From Gambelia wislizenii (lineage: Eukaryota; Chordata; Lepidosauria; Squamata; Crotaphytidae): a stretch of DNA of 64,000 nt. Under the pieces are notes generated by a model. It had not been told where the DNA came from. It did no database searches and saw nothing but the letters and a program-made list of their open reading frames with translations. The translations under genes were made by a program, and so were the position numbers. The stretch spans positions 442,238,687 to 442,302,686 of the forward strand of contig JAUMIR010000001.1 in the NCBI GenBank assembly GCA_030847615.1, read 5' to 3'. Every line of letters begins with the position of its first letter. The first letter of the stretch is position 1. Shown one piece after another: positions 23,431 to 34,635 of the stretch.

Positions 23431-24245
23431 GAGGCTTGATATTACTTACTCATTAAGTAATATTGAGCCTGTTTTTCTCAACCTAATATACTTCACAGGG
23501 TTGTTGGAATGATAAAAGGGAGGAAAGCCTAGGTTATGAGTGTACTAAATAAATTAAAAATATGTGCTTAGTTTTTAAACATTTTAAACTTGGCCTGACA
23601 ATACCAATAATGTCCATTATCTCCAGATTTCTTGGGGTGAATGGGAGTAACTGTGAAAATGTCACTTACTACAACTCTGCAATGTTGTCCACTGTTAATA
23701 TTGTAAGTTAGAAATGAAGCTGAGGGCTGGTTTGGATTTTAAGTCCAATATTACCAGTTTACCAGTTCAGAATATCTCTCTGATTGGAGCAGAGTTCCAA
23801 AAGTCTAAGACCACTTCTCAACCCAAATCCTGTACTGAATTACATCCAGAAGCTTTGGTTTCTGATGACTTGCTTGGAATTGCATGGTGGTATTTAAATG
23901 TTTAAAAATGTCAGCTGGCATCCTATTTAGTATTTACAACATTGTAAACTGACTTTGCCATTGTAAATTTTGGAACTGACATTTACAGTAGTTGCACCAT
24001 TGCAATGACCGGAGGTGCTTCCCAAATCCTACCATAGAAACCAGTCAGCTCCACCAATGGAGGGATTTCTGAGGTGTTGGGGAGCAGGGCAGTGAGGGAA
24101 GAAGTGTCCACCCCTCTCCAAAGTGCCTCTAGCTATGTCTCCTGATGCAGAATTCCAGCACGCAATGGTAGCTACGGTTGGTTGCGGATCCTGGTGCAAA
24201 ATAGATTCTCCTCCTCAGCTTTCAAATTTAGTCTGAATATACAAC

Positions 24246-24456
24246 TATATCTATGGTGTAATGGTTTGAGTGTTGGACTGTGACACTGGAGCAGGGTTCA
24301 AATTCCTGCTCTGCCATGGAAACCTACTGGGTGACCTTAGGCAAGTCACACTTTCTCAGCCTCAGGGAAGGCAATGAACAAATCTTGCCAAGAAAACCCC
24401 ATGCCTTAGGATTTCCATAAGTCAGAAATGACTTGAAAGCACGCAACAACAATCTA
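24246..24456 (+). mobile_element. tRNA-derived SINE (Sauria-type)
   Basis: TATGGTGTAATGGTTTGAGT, B-box GGGTTCAAATTCCTG, TGGGTGACCTTAGGCAAGTC, CTTGCCAAGAAAACCCCATG and the tail TGACTTGAAAGCACGCAACA. Confidence 0.8.
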
Positions 24457-24961
24457 TCGTAATCAGTGATGCCTGTTTGTGTTCTGCATCTCACAGTCAA
24501 TTCTTTCTCCGAAATACACATTGATGATACCTTTATTAGGCCAACTGGGAGGCACAGAAAATTTACCCTAGCATTCAAAACTCAGTAGCTTTTTCATCAG
24601 GTGATGAGGTTAACAAAATTCATGCAGGGGGGAGAGTTATATTGTTATTGTTGTCATGGGTTGCAAGTCTGCATGTTGTTTAGACCCCATCTCATCACTC
24701 GCCCACCCACCCCCCAAAAAAAGAAAGACAGAACTGACAGGAGCAAAGGCAGTAAAAGAAGGCCATAGAAAGTCAGGACTCCATTGCTGTCCTAAAGTGT
24801 ATTCCTCTGAGATCAGCTCTGTCCCTGGTCACAGGAAGCCCAAATCTCATGTGTTGGCAGAGCTCAGAAATCCTTTCAGGAAGATGCCATGCTGTGAACT
24901 CTGGAGAAATATTTGGTTTGTGGGACAGCCAAGTGTGCCAATGAAGCCAGGTAAGATTGCT

Positions 24962-25220
24962 TTACTTTCTTCTTGAGAATTTAGTTCCTGTATAAAATGA
25001 CAAACAGTCCACTGTCCACTGTCTCCAGGTTAGGACACCAGTTCTTATTACTCTTGCTAAATGAAATCTGGCTTTTTGCAATTCAGCAATCTGCTTCTCA
25101 GCCTTGGCTTTCTTTATTCTCTTTACAGCATGACTACTATGAATTTTTCTTCTTCTCAAAAGATACGCTATTGTAAAAAGTAAAATAAAAAGTAAAGATC
25201 CAGCTAGGACTGCTGAGAAA
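24962..25220 (-). CDS. Putative exon with a transmembrane segment and basic tail, gene unknown
   Basis: On the minus strand an acceptor-like TTTTTCTCAG precedes an open frame starting near 25217. The frame encodes about 15 hydrophobic residues (LLFILLFTIAYLL), a stop-transfer cluster RRRK, and a lysine/alanine-rich, helix-prone tail (KKAKAEKQIAELQKAR). It ends at TAA near 24962, or could use a GTAAAG donor there. The layout fits the membrane exon of a single-pass protein. I do not recognise it. No further exon was found on this strand, no initiator Met precedes the membrane segment, and the frame is only about 84 codons. Chance or a decayed gene copy remains quite possible. Confidence 0.3.
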
Positions 25221-25499
25221 AATTATTATGCATTTAACAAACTCTGTCAAAAATTATCTACCTTTCTCTCTCAAACTGCCTTGCATCTTGCCTGATAGAA
25301 ATAACAGAAGATCTCAAAAGGGTACCATGTTTGTTCCCTTTTTTTGGCCCAATAACAATATTACACTAATAAAGATAACACCTTTGTCTAAGATGTGCTG
25401 GAGCGATAAGATGATTTTCTGAGCTAAAAGGACATAGAAAAAAACACAAACACCCCATTTTATCGCCTTAGCGATTGCTCACTAAGGCAAGAATTCAAC

Positions 25500-25798
25500 A
25501 TGGTGGCAGTGGGTGCTTGCCCTGTTAGCAAGCCCTGCCCCCACGCTTGCCCAGCCAATCAGTTTTGCGCTTCCTCTTGTATGGGAAATAAAACACTTGT
25601 CCTAACAAGCAGGAATGCGCTCCCTCCTTGCTGTTTTTAAAAAGCTATGGGGAAAGCTGTAAAGACTTTTCCTGCAATATTTTCCCCTTTTTGGGCCTCC
25701 TTTCTTTCGAATACTGTGGGTTGATGCAGGATCTCATTTAAACAGGTCGTATTCCCAGCGAATTCCATGAGGTTTATTTTCACCATTTAGACTACCCT
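25500..25798 (+). mobile_element. MITE family with CGTTTAGACGGGCCC-type end, decayed copy
   Basis: CAGCCAATCAGTTTTGCGC, TTTTGGGCCTCCTTTCTTTC and ATTCCATGAGGTTTATTTTC then ACCATTTAGACTACCC match the better copy at 58637-59191 in the same orientation. The left terminus is not clear. Confidence 0.55.
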
Positions 25799-26484
25799 TA
25801 AGTTTGGTTTTTCTAACTCAAACCAGTAAAGAGCTGGGAGAGAAGGAATGGAACAGTCTGGGTACTTCCTCTGAGAAGTTTGGAAACCAGATTTGGATCC
25901 TCCCTATGTTTTAGTGAAATTTACACTGGAGGAGTAAAGTGAGGTGGTGGCTTCTCCCCAGAGGAACTTGACATTGGAATGAAGACTTGGTTCTCCTTTA
26001 ACTTCCATGGCATTGTGGTTGTGGGAGGTGGGAAGTGATCTCCTTCTCCCTAGGTTACACTGGGAAACAGGGATGGAAGTAGTCATTCATTCATTCACTC
26101 CTCTGTCCTTCAATTTTTCAGGATTGTGTGCTTGGGTTTCCTCTACCACTTTGTCATCACAACATCCCTGTGAATTATTAAATCATCCAAGTTAACTCTA
26201 AAAAGGGAATTTGTGAAGAGGTGTGTAAAGATATATCACTTGACTTACAATTACAAAGAAGCAACATTTTAAAAGGGTGGGGCTGAGATATCAACAGCAA
26301 AGAAAACAGGAAATAATCATGGTAAATGTGATCTAGAATTTTAGTCTGTTTCCTTGAATACTTGTTCCCATAAACTGCCCCTAAGTGAAATCTGGGTGCA
26401 TGGTTAGCAGCTCCTCCTTCATTTTGTCCAGTGAGAAGGAATGGGAAGGTGGACTGTTTTAGAAAGCAGAAATTATATTCCTTA

Positions 26485-26590
26485 TCAGTACATTCACGCT
26501 ACACAATTATAGTGCTATGATCCCATTTTAACTGCCATGGCAACACTGTACAGAATCCTGGGTTTTGCAGTTCAGGGACAAGTATCCAGA
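26485..26590. mobile_element. Left half of a MITE split by an L2-like fragment
   Basis: CTACACAATTATAGTGCTAT then CCATTTTAACTGCCATGGC and ATCCTGGGTTTTGCAGTTC pair with an inverted partner at 27120-27222 (GGCACTGTAGTGCTATAATT, TTGTAGATACAGGGG). It belongs to the same structural class as 35747-35968. Confidence 0.5.
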
Positions 26591-27116
26591 ATTCTGAATT
26601 CAAGGTGCTGGTGATAACATTTAAAGCCCTACATGGCTTGGGACCTTGATACTCGAGGGAGCACTTCTGTCCTGCATTTGTGGAATGCAGGTCCGAGAAT
26701 TGAGATCTATTGGAGGGCCCTCCTCTGTGTCCCACCAGTTGAGGAAATACATTGTAGGAGGATGGGGAGATAGCCTTCTATGTGGTGGCATCCCAGTTGT
26801 GGAATTCCCTCTCCCTGGAGGCCCAACTGGTTCCAACATTGGGATGAAGTCAAAACCTGGCTTTTTATTAAAGCCTTTGGGCATAACTGATTTTACCCAG
26901 GCCGCACCTATCCTATGGTTACATTATTTTAAAATGCTTTAATCAGTTTTAAATTGTCTGATTTTTAATTGGTAATCTGTTTAATATGTTGTTAATCATT
27001 TAAATGTATTGTTATTTATTGTTTTAAATTGATTTTATTGCAAGCCACCCTGAGAGTCTCAGATATAGAACAGCATATAAATATTTTTTAATAAATAAAA
27101 TAAAATAAATTCTTAC
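26591..27116 (+). mobile_element. L2-like LINE 3' end
   Basis: The frame near 26595 reads FKALHGLGP, a motif of the L2 ORF2 C-terminus. Then a WGDSLLCGG-like remnant, a CAAGCCACCCTGAGAGTCTC block and a CATATAAATATTTTTTAATA end with an (AATAAA)n tail. Stops and gaps show decay. It sits between the two halves of a MITE. Confidence 0.65.
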
Positions 27117-27119
27117 CCA

Positions 27120-27222
27120 CAGAGAGCCTGGTGCTCCACCAGACTATAAACCCTAGGATTTCACAGGATGTAGCCAAAGCAGTTTAAATGGCACTGTAGT
27201 GCTATAATTTTGTAGATACAGG
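27120..27222. mobile_element. Right half of the MITE split by L2
   Basis: CCAGACTATAAACCCTAGGA, CAGTTTAAATGGCACTGTAG and GCTATAATTTTGTAGATACA are the inverted partner of 26485-26590. Confidence 0.5.
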
Positions 27223-27517
27223 GGCTTATCACATGCTGAAGTAAGCCGGCAAGGGAGCAGGAAGGTTCTGTTTTCCTTGCTGTCTTACTGCATGATGTCA
27301 TTGTTCTTCCATTCCGGTCTCATGGGAGACCAAAGTAAAACTGCATCTTTTTGCTAACTGGAAAAACCTTGTTAGCAAAAAGATGTGGTTTTACTTTGAT
27401 CTCCCATGGGACCAAAATGGCTGAACACCTGAAGAACGACGATGACGTGTGGTAAGGCAACATGGAAGATGGAACCTTCCTGCTCCACTGTTGCTTTACT
27501 TCAGCATGTGGTAAGCC
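27223..27517. repeat. Snapback palindrome, 136/147-base arms with a 12-base loop
   Basis: The left arm (27223-27358) begins GGCTTATCACATGCTGAAGT and ends ATCTTTTTGCTAAC; the right arm (27371-27517) is its reverse complement, beginning GTTAGCAAAAAGATG and ending CAGCATGTGGTAAGCC. The centre (27330-27400) and the outer 45 bases pair best; the part between is more diverged. It is probably a foldback MITE. Transcribed as intron it would form a long hairpin. Confidence 0.85.
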
Positions 27518-27769
27518 TCACATAGACGAGAAGAAATTATTGAGAAAGTCAACAGACCATATCAAATACAGATAAACCATATAAAAAAAATACTGAATAC
27601 ATACCAACTGTATTCTGTTTCAAAGATAAGGAAAGGATACCTATTGTATTAATTTTTTTATCAGACTTTTTCCTTTTCTATTTCGCTTAAATTGACTACT
27701 TTAACTGCAAAGGGGCAACCTTCTGTGTACTAACTGGTAAGAACCTTGCAAACGTTCCATTTGTCTTCA

Positions 27770-28170
27770 GCTTCCCAATTTCCCATATGCCTAAAAAAAT
27801 CTATGTTCTCTAACATTGTAATGCAAGTGATATTCCAGTAAATAGTGGCCCAGATCTTCTACTTCAGTTGAGCCACATATACAAAGTCTATTTGGTACTA
27901 TTTGGATGCCCTGTAATCTTCCTTGTGGCATCATTGTTTCCATTTGCTCAGTAGCAAGACAGGGAAAGGCCATACATTGTTCATTTTGGGAAAGGGCAGA
28001 TATTTTTCTTCTTCAAATTTATATTTTGCTTTGCTAGCCTTTTCATACATTTTGTATTTGATATGGCTGATATGTCTATCTGTCTTCTAATATCCTTTGC
28101 TTAATTTTTTTTATGTTAGATCTGGAAACACCCAAGGCATTCACACTATAATTATAACTGGGTAACACTT
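27770..28170 (-). mobile_element. LINE ORF2 C-terminal fragment, clade uncertain
   Basis: The minus-strand frame 27973-27791 carries a C-x-C motif (LCICGS) followed by EVEDLGHYLLEYH, matching the zinc-knuckle-like tail (CxC...H) after the reverse transcriptase in several LINE clades. The neighbouring 28000-28170 is AT-rich. No other part of the element is recognised. Confidence 0.4.
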
Positions 28171-28895
28171 TATAAAAGTTAGACAGCTAGCAATTTTCTG
28201 ACATTTTAAATATTTGCTCATTAAAACATTTCATAGGGAGACTGTAATCACCCATTTTACCCAACATGTACCAATAAATTGAGATTTATCAGGTCTGAAG
28301 CAGATGTTATTCCCAACCAATATTTGATTATATGAGCTGGGAGACTCTTGAAATTCCTGATATTAACAATGTTATGGCAATTGACAGGCTATAATTTTGT
28401 TGTGTTGTGTAGTATAGTGTAGTGTGTAGTGTGAAAAGGTCCCTGATCTATGTATTCAGCGTAATCCTGATGTAGATTACATTATTCTATATCCATTGCC
28501 AAGTGACAGATAATGCTTATGAGTATTATCAATATAAAGCTTGTTGGGAAGTCAAACCTAATACATAGAAAAATTCTAGCTAGCCCATTATTTTTCTACT
28601 AAAAGGGGGGGGGAGGCATCCTTCACTGGCAGTCCCATTCTACCATTCTACTATTTCAGAACAATTTTAGGGGGTTGGACTCAAAGGCCCTTCAAACGGT
28701 ATCGTTCTATGACTTCTAATGAGTTGGGTTGAATAGACCATATATATTGAAAGTGTTATGAAGGCAGGCAGGAGAACAACATGACAGAGCAGGCACCATA
28801 TCTGGATAGATCTTTCTGAACACATTTCTTTGAGGGAGGGTATAAAGAGAGAATGCATCTTGCTCTTATTCCTATGAAATGCATGCTGAAAACTA

Positions 28896-28914
28896 TATAT
28901 ATATATATATATAT
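28896..28914. repeat. (AT)n microsatellite
   Basis: A clean alternating AT run directly before a CR1 fragment. Confidence 0.8.
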
Positions 28915-28924
28915 AGCCAAAAAG

Positions 28925-29216
28925 GGATAGATATGGTAGCCAAAAAAGCCAATGCGATTCTAGGCTGCATCAGCAGGAGTAGTGTCAAGATCAAGGGAAG
29001 TAGTAGTGCCACTCTATTCTCTTTGATCAAGACCACACCTGGAATAATATGTGTCTAGTTCTGGACACCACAGCTCAAGAAGGAGATTGACAAGCTGGAA
29101 CATGTCCAGAGAAGAACAACCAAGATGATCAAAGGTTTGGAAACCAAGCCTTATGAGAACAGCTTAGGGAGTTGTGTATGTTTAGCTTGGAGAAGACTGA
29201 GAGGTGAATTGATAGC
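28925..29216 (+). pseudogene. CR1 LINE fragment, region after the reverse transcriptase core
   Basis: AAAGCCAATGCGATTCTAGG, TCAAGGGAAGTAGTAGTGCC and CATGTCCAGAGAAGAACAAC match the middle of the CR1 ORF2 tail seen intact at 45100-45380. Frameshifted, and cut at both ends. Confidence 0.8.
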
Positions 29217-30012
29217 AGTCTCATTTGTCATTCTGATTCTAGGCCAACTGTTTTGATTAATATGTCTTAAGACTCCCCACCTATGCACACCCCTATGTAA
29301 ACTCCAATGGGACTTATTTCTAAGTAACTGCATACCGTGATGCTGTTAGTGGTACAAAGTAGTTTCTTGACATGATCTGAGGACTGGGTGCTCTAATCTT
29401 TGAGCCTTGTTAAGTTGAAAAGGGCTTACTAACTCACAGCAAAACAAAACAAACACCCACCAAGGATTGAAATTTTAAATAGTTTGCATATATTGTTAAC
29501 CAAGTAATCATCACCACTGCATTATTCATGGGTTGCAGCAAGCTTCCTTCAGTCCAGCCCCATAAAGAGCAAAAGAAAATAAATATCTAGAAAGTTTGCA
29601 GTCATCTATGGAAAGGATTGGAGTGGGGGGTGTAGAGAATAAGGTTTCTTCCACGTTTGGGGCAGGGGAATAAAAAAACCACCCATTCAGTGTTTCTCTT
29701 CTTCCCCAGTGGCTTAAAAAGAGGTGAGGAGTGAACAAAACCTTTTCTCTCCTCAAATCTGCTAAGCCACAGGGCTCATTTGGTTACAAGTTACAAATGA
29801 CAGCTCTGCTGCTGGAACAAATGAGACCAATTGTACGGAGAATATTGTAAGAAAGAAGAAAAAAACCTTTTTTGATTGTTTTTGCTTGATAGATGAAACA
29901 ATAGAGTGAGGGACAACATAAGCCAAGAACACTGCTACTTTCCCTGAGAACTGCCAGGGAAACAGCCTCATTGGAGTCTGGGAACTCAGAACTTTTTCCC
30001 ACTGGCTGTTTG
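29217..30012. other. Unique intronic stretch
   Basis: Contains one copy of the short old motif (CTCCAATGGGACTTATTTCT, near 29294). Otherwise nothing recognised. Confidence 0.35.
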
Positions 30013-30350
30013 ATTCGGGGTTGTTCAGACGATGAAAATACTCCTCATAGAATTCACAGAGAATATTATGTATCCCAAAGCAATCCAAATGAGATTCATG
30101 GTATTTGGAAGAGGGGGGATTAAAAACTCAACATGCTGTGCAGTTAAAGGATTCATGATTTTCCCTGAAGATTTCCGGAAAATGTGCATAATGTGCATTT
30201 TCACATTGTGGACATCTGAATTTGCATTGCTGCGCATTTTTGCTCTATTGCCCTTTATCAGAGTGTGTGGACATTCCATTCGAACACATGCAAATGGATG
30301 CAAAAAGGGAGGAAATGGTGGAGACACAACAGCGCTGCTGCAAATGGGCA
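30013..30350 (-). mobile_element. MITE, same family as 58637-59191, reverse orientation, decayed
   Basis: CAGACGATGAAAATACTCCT then CATAGAATTCACAGAGAAT corresponds to the reverse complement of the right end of 58637-59191 (CATGGAATTTGCTGGGAATC). The inner part is diverged. Open frames of 108-144 codons here overlap on both strands and carry no domain. Confidence 0.4.
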
Positions 30351-32550
30351 AAAATGTGCACCCACTTGCAGTATACTCACAGCCATATCTAAAGAAGCCC
30401 TCAGTCTCTTTCTCTCTGTTTCCTGTGCTTTTTCCCTCAGTTGGCTATTTTGCTGTCCATGTATGACTGGGTAACTCCAATTGGCTCCCTCACTCTGTTT
30501 CCCATGCTTGCGTCTCATTGGCAATTCTGGTATCCCTTAATTGGGGATGGATAGGCAGATGGTAGATACAGACAAGTGGAGAGATACCAAATGTCCAAAG
30601 AGGTAGCACTAGGAAGACCAAAGGAGTAGCTCCAGGCTGTGGGCTGCAGCTGCTGTTATGCTGACAGGACCCTTCCCAGCTGTTGACCTTGATGCTTTTC
30701 AGCACCTCTATAGCCATCCCTGGTAATACCCAGGTAATATTTTTCACATGAAATGCAATTTTAGTTGGCAGTCTTATTCAATCAGGCTCTATAATATGAG
30801 GGAAGAAAATGGGGACATGCTCACTGATTCAGTCCATCTCACTTCCCAGTCCCACAGCCTGCCAGATATTGGGATTGAACCTCTGCAGTTAGGAGCCTAC
30901 TGGAAAATTTATTGCCTGATGATGGACCACAATTTGCATAGGGAGCCTTCCCTTATTTAGCAGCTTCCTCAACACAAAGATTCAGTAATCAAACAAAGGA
31001 GCCTTTAATTCCAATACAGAGGTGAGTAACTTCTTGAGGATGGGGATCCCTGCAGCCTCTCAGAATCCATGGAGGGCTGTACTCGCCCCTGATAACTGCA
31101 GCAACTTTGTTGCTAAACCAGCCAAACAAAGGGAGTTTTCCTTTCAAAAACAAGGTGCACAGAAAGTGTGTGCCTTGTTTTTTTTAAAACATTATCACAC
31201 ATCCAGAAAGCTTCCCAGAGTTCAGTGGGGCTTGGAAACAAATATGTGCATCCTGCATGCCTTGTTTTAAAGCACGGATATTTTATTTGCACGGGTTGCA
31301 GGGCAGCGTCAGCCTTCTATGGAACCCAAGAAGGTCACCATCCCCACTCTCATCCACCAGTGCTCCTCACCCCACAAAAAAAAGTTATTTGTGGGGGGAA
31401 ATTTCACCAAAAATAAGCAATCGTTACACCCCCCCCACCTCCCCTCAGGACCTTGTTGGTTATTGTGCCATATTTTCAGCCTCAATGTATCAGATTTAGG
31501 GCCTTTCTTCAAAACTGGAAATGACTAGATGGATCTCTACTCCCATCCCATAAGAACGATTGGTTGTGTGGCTATGAGGTCACTATTGGTCATTTTTAGT
31601 GTGCGAGAGACCAACAGGGGGAAAATAGGCAGTTCAGGGCTCTTGAGGGGCTACAGAAAGAGATGGGGCATGCAGCTTATGGACAACATAATGCCCACAA
31701 TGTTTGTTTTCCTGCTGCTGCTGAACCTTTGCAGCACTGTGGCAAATGCAGTGGCGAGAGGATGGGGAGGGGACACACCCTGATCAACCCTGATAGGCAG
31801 CAAAGAATGAAAAACAGGACTTACATGTGAAAAAGAGGGGAATTGTAAAGGGGAGATCAACCAACGCAAAGATGTCATGTCGACTACTTTCCTAAACTCA
31901 GACTTGGTACAATGGATAATTGCCTTATTTTGTTTATCCTTAACTCCACAGGTAAGGTCACATGTAGTTTGGCCCCTGGTCTCACTGGTTTCAATGGGAA
32001 CTGTGTATATCTATCATAGTCTGGATTTAGCTCATTGTGTGATGATGTTTTACCAAGGAAATACGGGATTTTAAAAATGTCTCTTCAGACATACATATAT
32101 GCAAAGATGTAATTTTCACTTACAAGTACATGGCCGGAACTGAATATCCTCTGTTCTCCAAAATGTGAATTGAAATGCATTCCCTCAAGCACTTTGCATC
32201 AGAGCTTTATAATTACTGAACCAATTCTGCTGGAGAGGGGGAAGATAAAGTTTCTTTTAAGAGTTCTTTAACATATCACTTTGATAAGAAAACACCTTTA
32301 CTGCCATTAAATATTTACCAGGATTTGGCTTTTGGGAGAGGGACAGTTCAGAGCAGTGTGCTTGGCTCCATTCAATGGTATTGATTAGCTATCAGAAGGA
32401 CATAGTTAATGAATAACTTCAGGTATTATTGAGGACTCCACATTCTTGTCAAGTCTCTCTCTTTCTCTCTCTCTCCCCCACCCCCCAAGATGACCTAAAC
32501 TGAAGTCAGTTGGAACTGACACTAACCCTGCCACAGATTGCTCAAGAATG
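30351..32550. other. Intronic stretch with little recognised
   Basis: Holds a C-run near 31429-31436 and a CT-rich run at 32455-32488 (CTCTCTCTTTCTCTCTCTCT). No exon or transposon could be assigned. Confidence 0.35.
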
Positions 32551-32559
32551 CCTACGGTA

Positions 32560-32995
32560 TGAACAAAAGGTTCAGACAAATTGGTTGATCAATGCTTAAG
32601 CAATCCATTCTAGTGGCTGTTGTCATCGCTGCTGGACTTTAGAACTGAGTGTGTTTACATTTAATTAGAAAGAACACACAGTTTATATCGCACAGTAGCT
32701 ATCAATATCGAATTGGAATTGATTTCCGCTCTGTCTCCTGAATCACTCTTTCCTTCAAACTGATTTTTGAAAAGCAGCTTGCAAAATGAGACATATAAAT
32801 TTTAAAGCAGGGTAAGCATATTCCCTGGAGACGATAATAAAAGTAAATGGCATATTGCACAGCCATTAAGTTGGACTTGTTTTGAGGTGAGTCAGATACC
32901 TGATTTGTGTTTCCCTGCTAAGAGATTGTTGTTATCAGAGAAATGTCACTTTAACTCAATAGGCACTTCACTGAATTCTTAACTTTGTAGAACAG
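32560..32995. promoter_or_regulatory. Candidate intronic regulatory element (unproven)
   Basis: Repeat-free segment of mixed composition. A forkhead consensus TGTTTAC (32652-32658) is followed within a few bases by the homeodomain-type TTAATTAG. Further down, CCATTAAGTT and TTATCAGAG occur. The location in a MIPOL1 intron near FOXA1 makes an enhancer conceivable, but conservation cannot be judged from one sequence. Confidence 0.2.
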
Positions 32996-33006
32996 GCAGA
33001 ATTATA

Positions 33007-33242
33007 AGATAGAATCATAGAATTGTAGAATTGTAGAGTTGGAAGAGACCACGAGGGCCATCCAGTCCAACCCCCTGCCATGCAGGAAATCACGATCAAA
33101 GCATCCCTGACAGATGGCCATCCAGCCTCTGTTTAAACACCTCCAAGGAAGGAGACCCCACCACGCTCCGAGGGAGTGTGTTCCACTGCCGAACAGCTCT
33201 TACTGTCAAAAAGTTCCTCCTAATGTTGAGGTGGAATCTCTG
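33007..33242 (-). mobile_element. CR1 LINE 3' end
   Basis: AATCATAGAATTGTAGAATT, CCACGAGGGCCATCCAGTCC, GATGGCCATCCAGCCTCTGT and GCCGAACAGCTCTTACTGTC are the reverse complement of the last about 220 bases of the young CR1 family. High similarity to 48323-49117 suggests a fairly recent insertion. Confidence 0.9.
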
Positions 33243-33777
33243 TTCCTGTTAATGAGACATGATGATGATAATGATACATGAGAAGATGTCATACTGTTAA
33301 AAAAAAAATTAAGCCAACTCCTGCTTTGGGGTTTTTTTTAACACAGCATTCTGCATGAAATTGTTATAGTTATGGGATCATTATGCTGAATCTTCACTCT
33401 TCTTTTGCATACAAATTCTAAATGAACACTATGGCAAACTGCTTTTTGACTATAAAGGCATGTTTAGTTGAAAATAGACTACTCAAGGGTATTGGGTGAG
33501 ATCTTGGGGTGGGAGGGCAGAGGGAGGCAACAGCTTTCTAGACCAGCATAAGGACCTCTGAAAGTTCTTACTGCAAATACCTAAACCTTATAGAGAAGCA
33601 TTTCAACACCTGCACAAAAGCTGGAAAACCGCCAAGGGGCAGAGTCATGAGAATGACAGCACGCTCTGGGATGGGAACCCCAGAGGGCTGGGACTCTAGG
33701 ATGATCAGATCTGGCCTCAGAGCCTGAGGTTCCGCACCTCATTGTAGGCCTAACCAAGCCAGATAAACTAAGGCCAA

Positions 33778-33985
33778 ATCTACACTACACAAATAATCCA
33801 GTTTGAAACTGGATTATTTGCCAGGGCTCCTTCCTAGGGAATCCTGGGCTTTGTAGTTCAGTGAGGCCCCAGCACTCTTTGGCAGAGAAGGCTAAAAACC
33901 ATGTTAAACTACAATCCCAGGATTCCATAGGAAGGAACCATGGCAAATAATCCAATTTTAGACTAGATTATTTGTGTAGTGTAGT
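33778..33985. mobile_element. MITE with CTACACTACACAAATAATCC termini
   Basis: Left CTACACTACACAAATAATCC and right GGACT/GACTAGATTATTTGTGTAGTGTAG are inverted repeats of about 40 bases. The inner blocks GGAATCCTGGGCTTTGTAGT and CTACAATCCCAGGATTCC are also inverted, so nearly the whole element can fold. It is related in layout to 35747-35968. The GGAGATTATC element at 33990 abuts it. Confidence 0.65.
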
Positions 33986-33989
33986 TTTA

Positions 33990-34635
33990 GGAGATTATCC
34001 GATGGGCTGTAAAATCAGGGACAGGAACAAAACAGGGTTGTGAAAGGATTTACCTTTCAGACGATGTTGTTCCTGTCTGGTTCTCCATCTGTTCTGCCCC
34101 CGTTCTGTCCCCGTGTTTTCTCAAACACAGGGAAACATTGTTAATAGATCGCCTGTTCCGTTTTAGAAACGGAATCATGGGCGTCCGAAATGAAGCTTCG
34201 TTCTGCTGGCGCGATGCCAGCGTCATCTGACGTCACCGGGAGGTCACTTTGAGGTTTGTGCTGAACACTGCCAGGAGCGGTCGGGATGAGGAGGTAAGTG
34301 ACACCCTTTTTTTTAACTCTCCCCAGGTTACTTGGGATTTTACTTTTCTGCTTTGGGGCTTGGATTTTGCTTTTGATGTTTCTTTTTCTTTTTAAATTCC
34401 CCATGCATTGTTCTCTCACGAGAACGGGCGGGATTTACTTTATGGGATGTGAATGCAGCTTTGCAATAGCTGCATTCACTCACGGCCAGCAGAGGGGAGG
34501 GGGAGGATGTTCCTGTTCCGCGATGGGGGTAAGTGTTTGGGAAAAAAATATTAAAATGGAACAGGGATGGGAGTGGGGCGGTTGGGGGGGGTACTGGAAC
34601 AGGAATGGGTTTTAAGGGACAGTCTGATAACCGCC
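33990..34635 (+). mobile_element. GGAGATTATC-family DNA transposon, full length (646 bp)
   Basis: Starts GGAGATTATCCGATG and ends CAGTCTGATAACCGCC, imperfect inverted termini, flanked by TTA (33987-33989 and 34636-34638). Family blocks: TTTACCTTTCAGACGATGTT, CTGCCAGGAGCGGTCGGGAT, CCCCAGGTTACTTGGGATTT and CACGAGAACGGGCGGGATTT. GC-rich and CpG-rich for an intron. No transposase ORF. Confidence 0.75.

Noticed and set aside
24656..24976. 106-codon frame ending at a GTAAGATTG donor-like site
   Set aside because: No acceptor, no recognisable domain, and the composition is of mixed repeats; one donor-like site is not enough.
30032..30466. 144-codon frame
   Set aside because: Lies in a decayed MITE, overlaps frames on the other strand, and has no domain or splice context.
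34141..34419. Minus-strand 92-codon frame with basic residues
   Set aside because: Inside the GGAGATTATC-family element and not kept open in the other copies.
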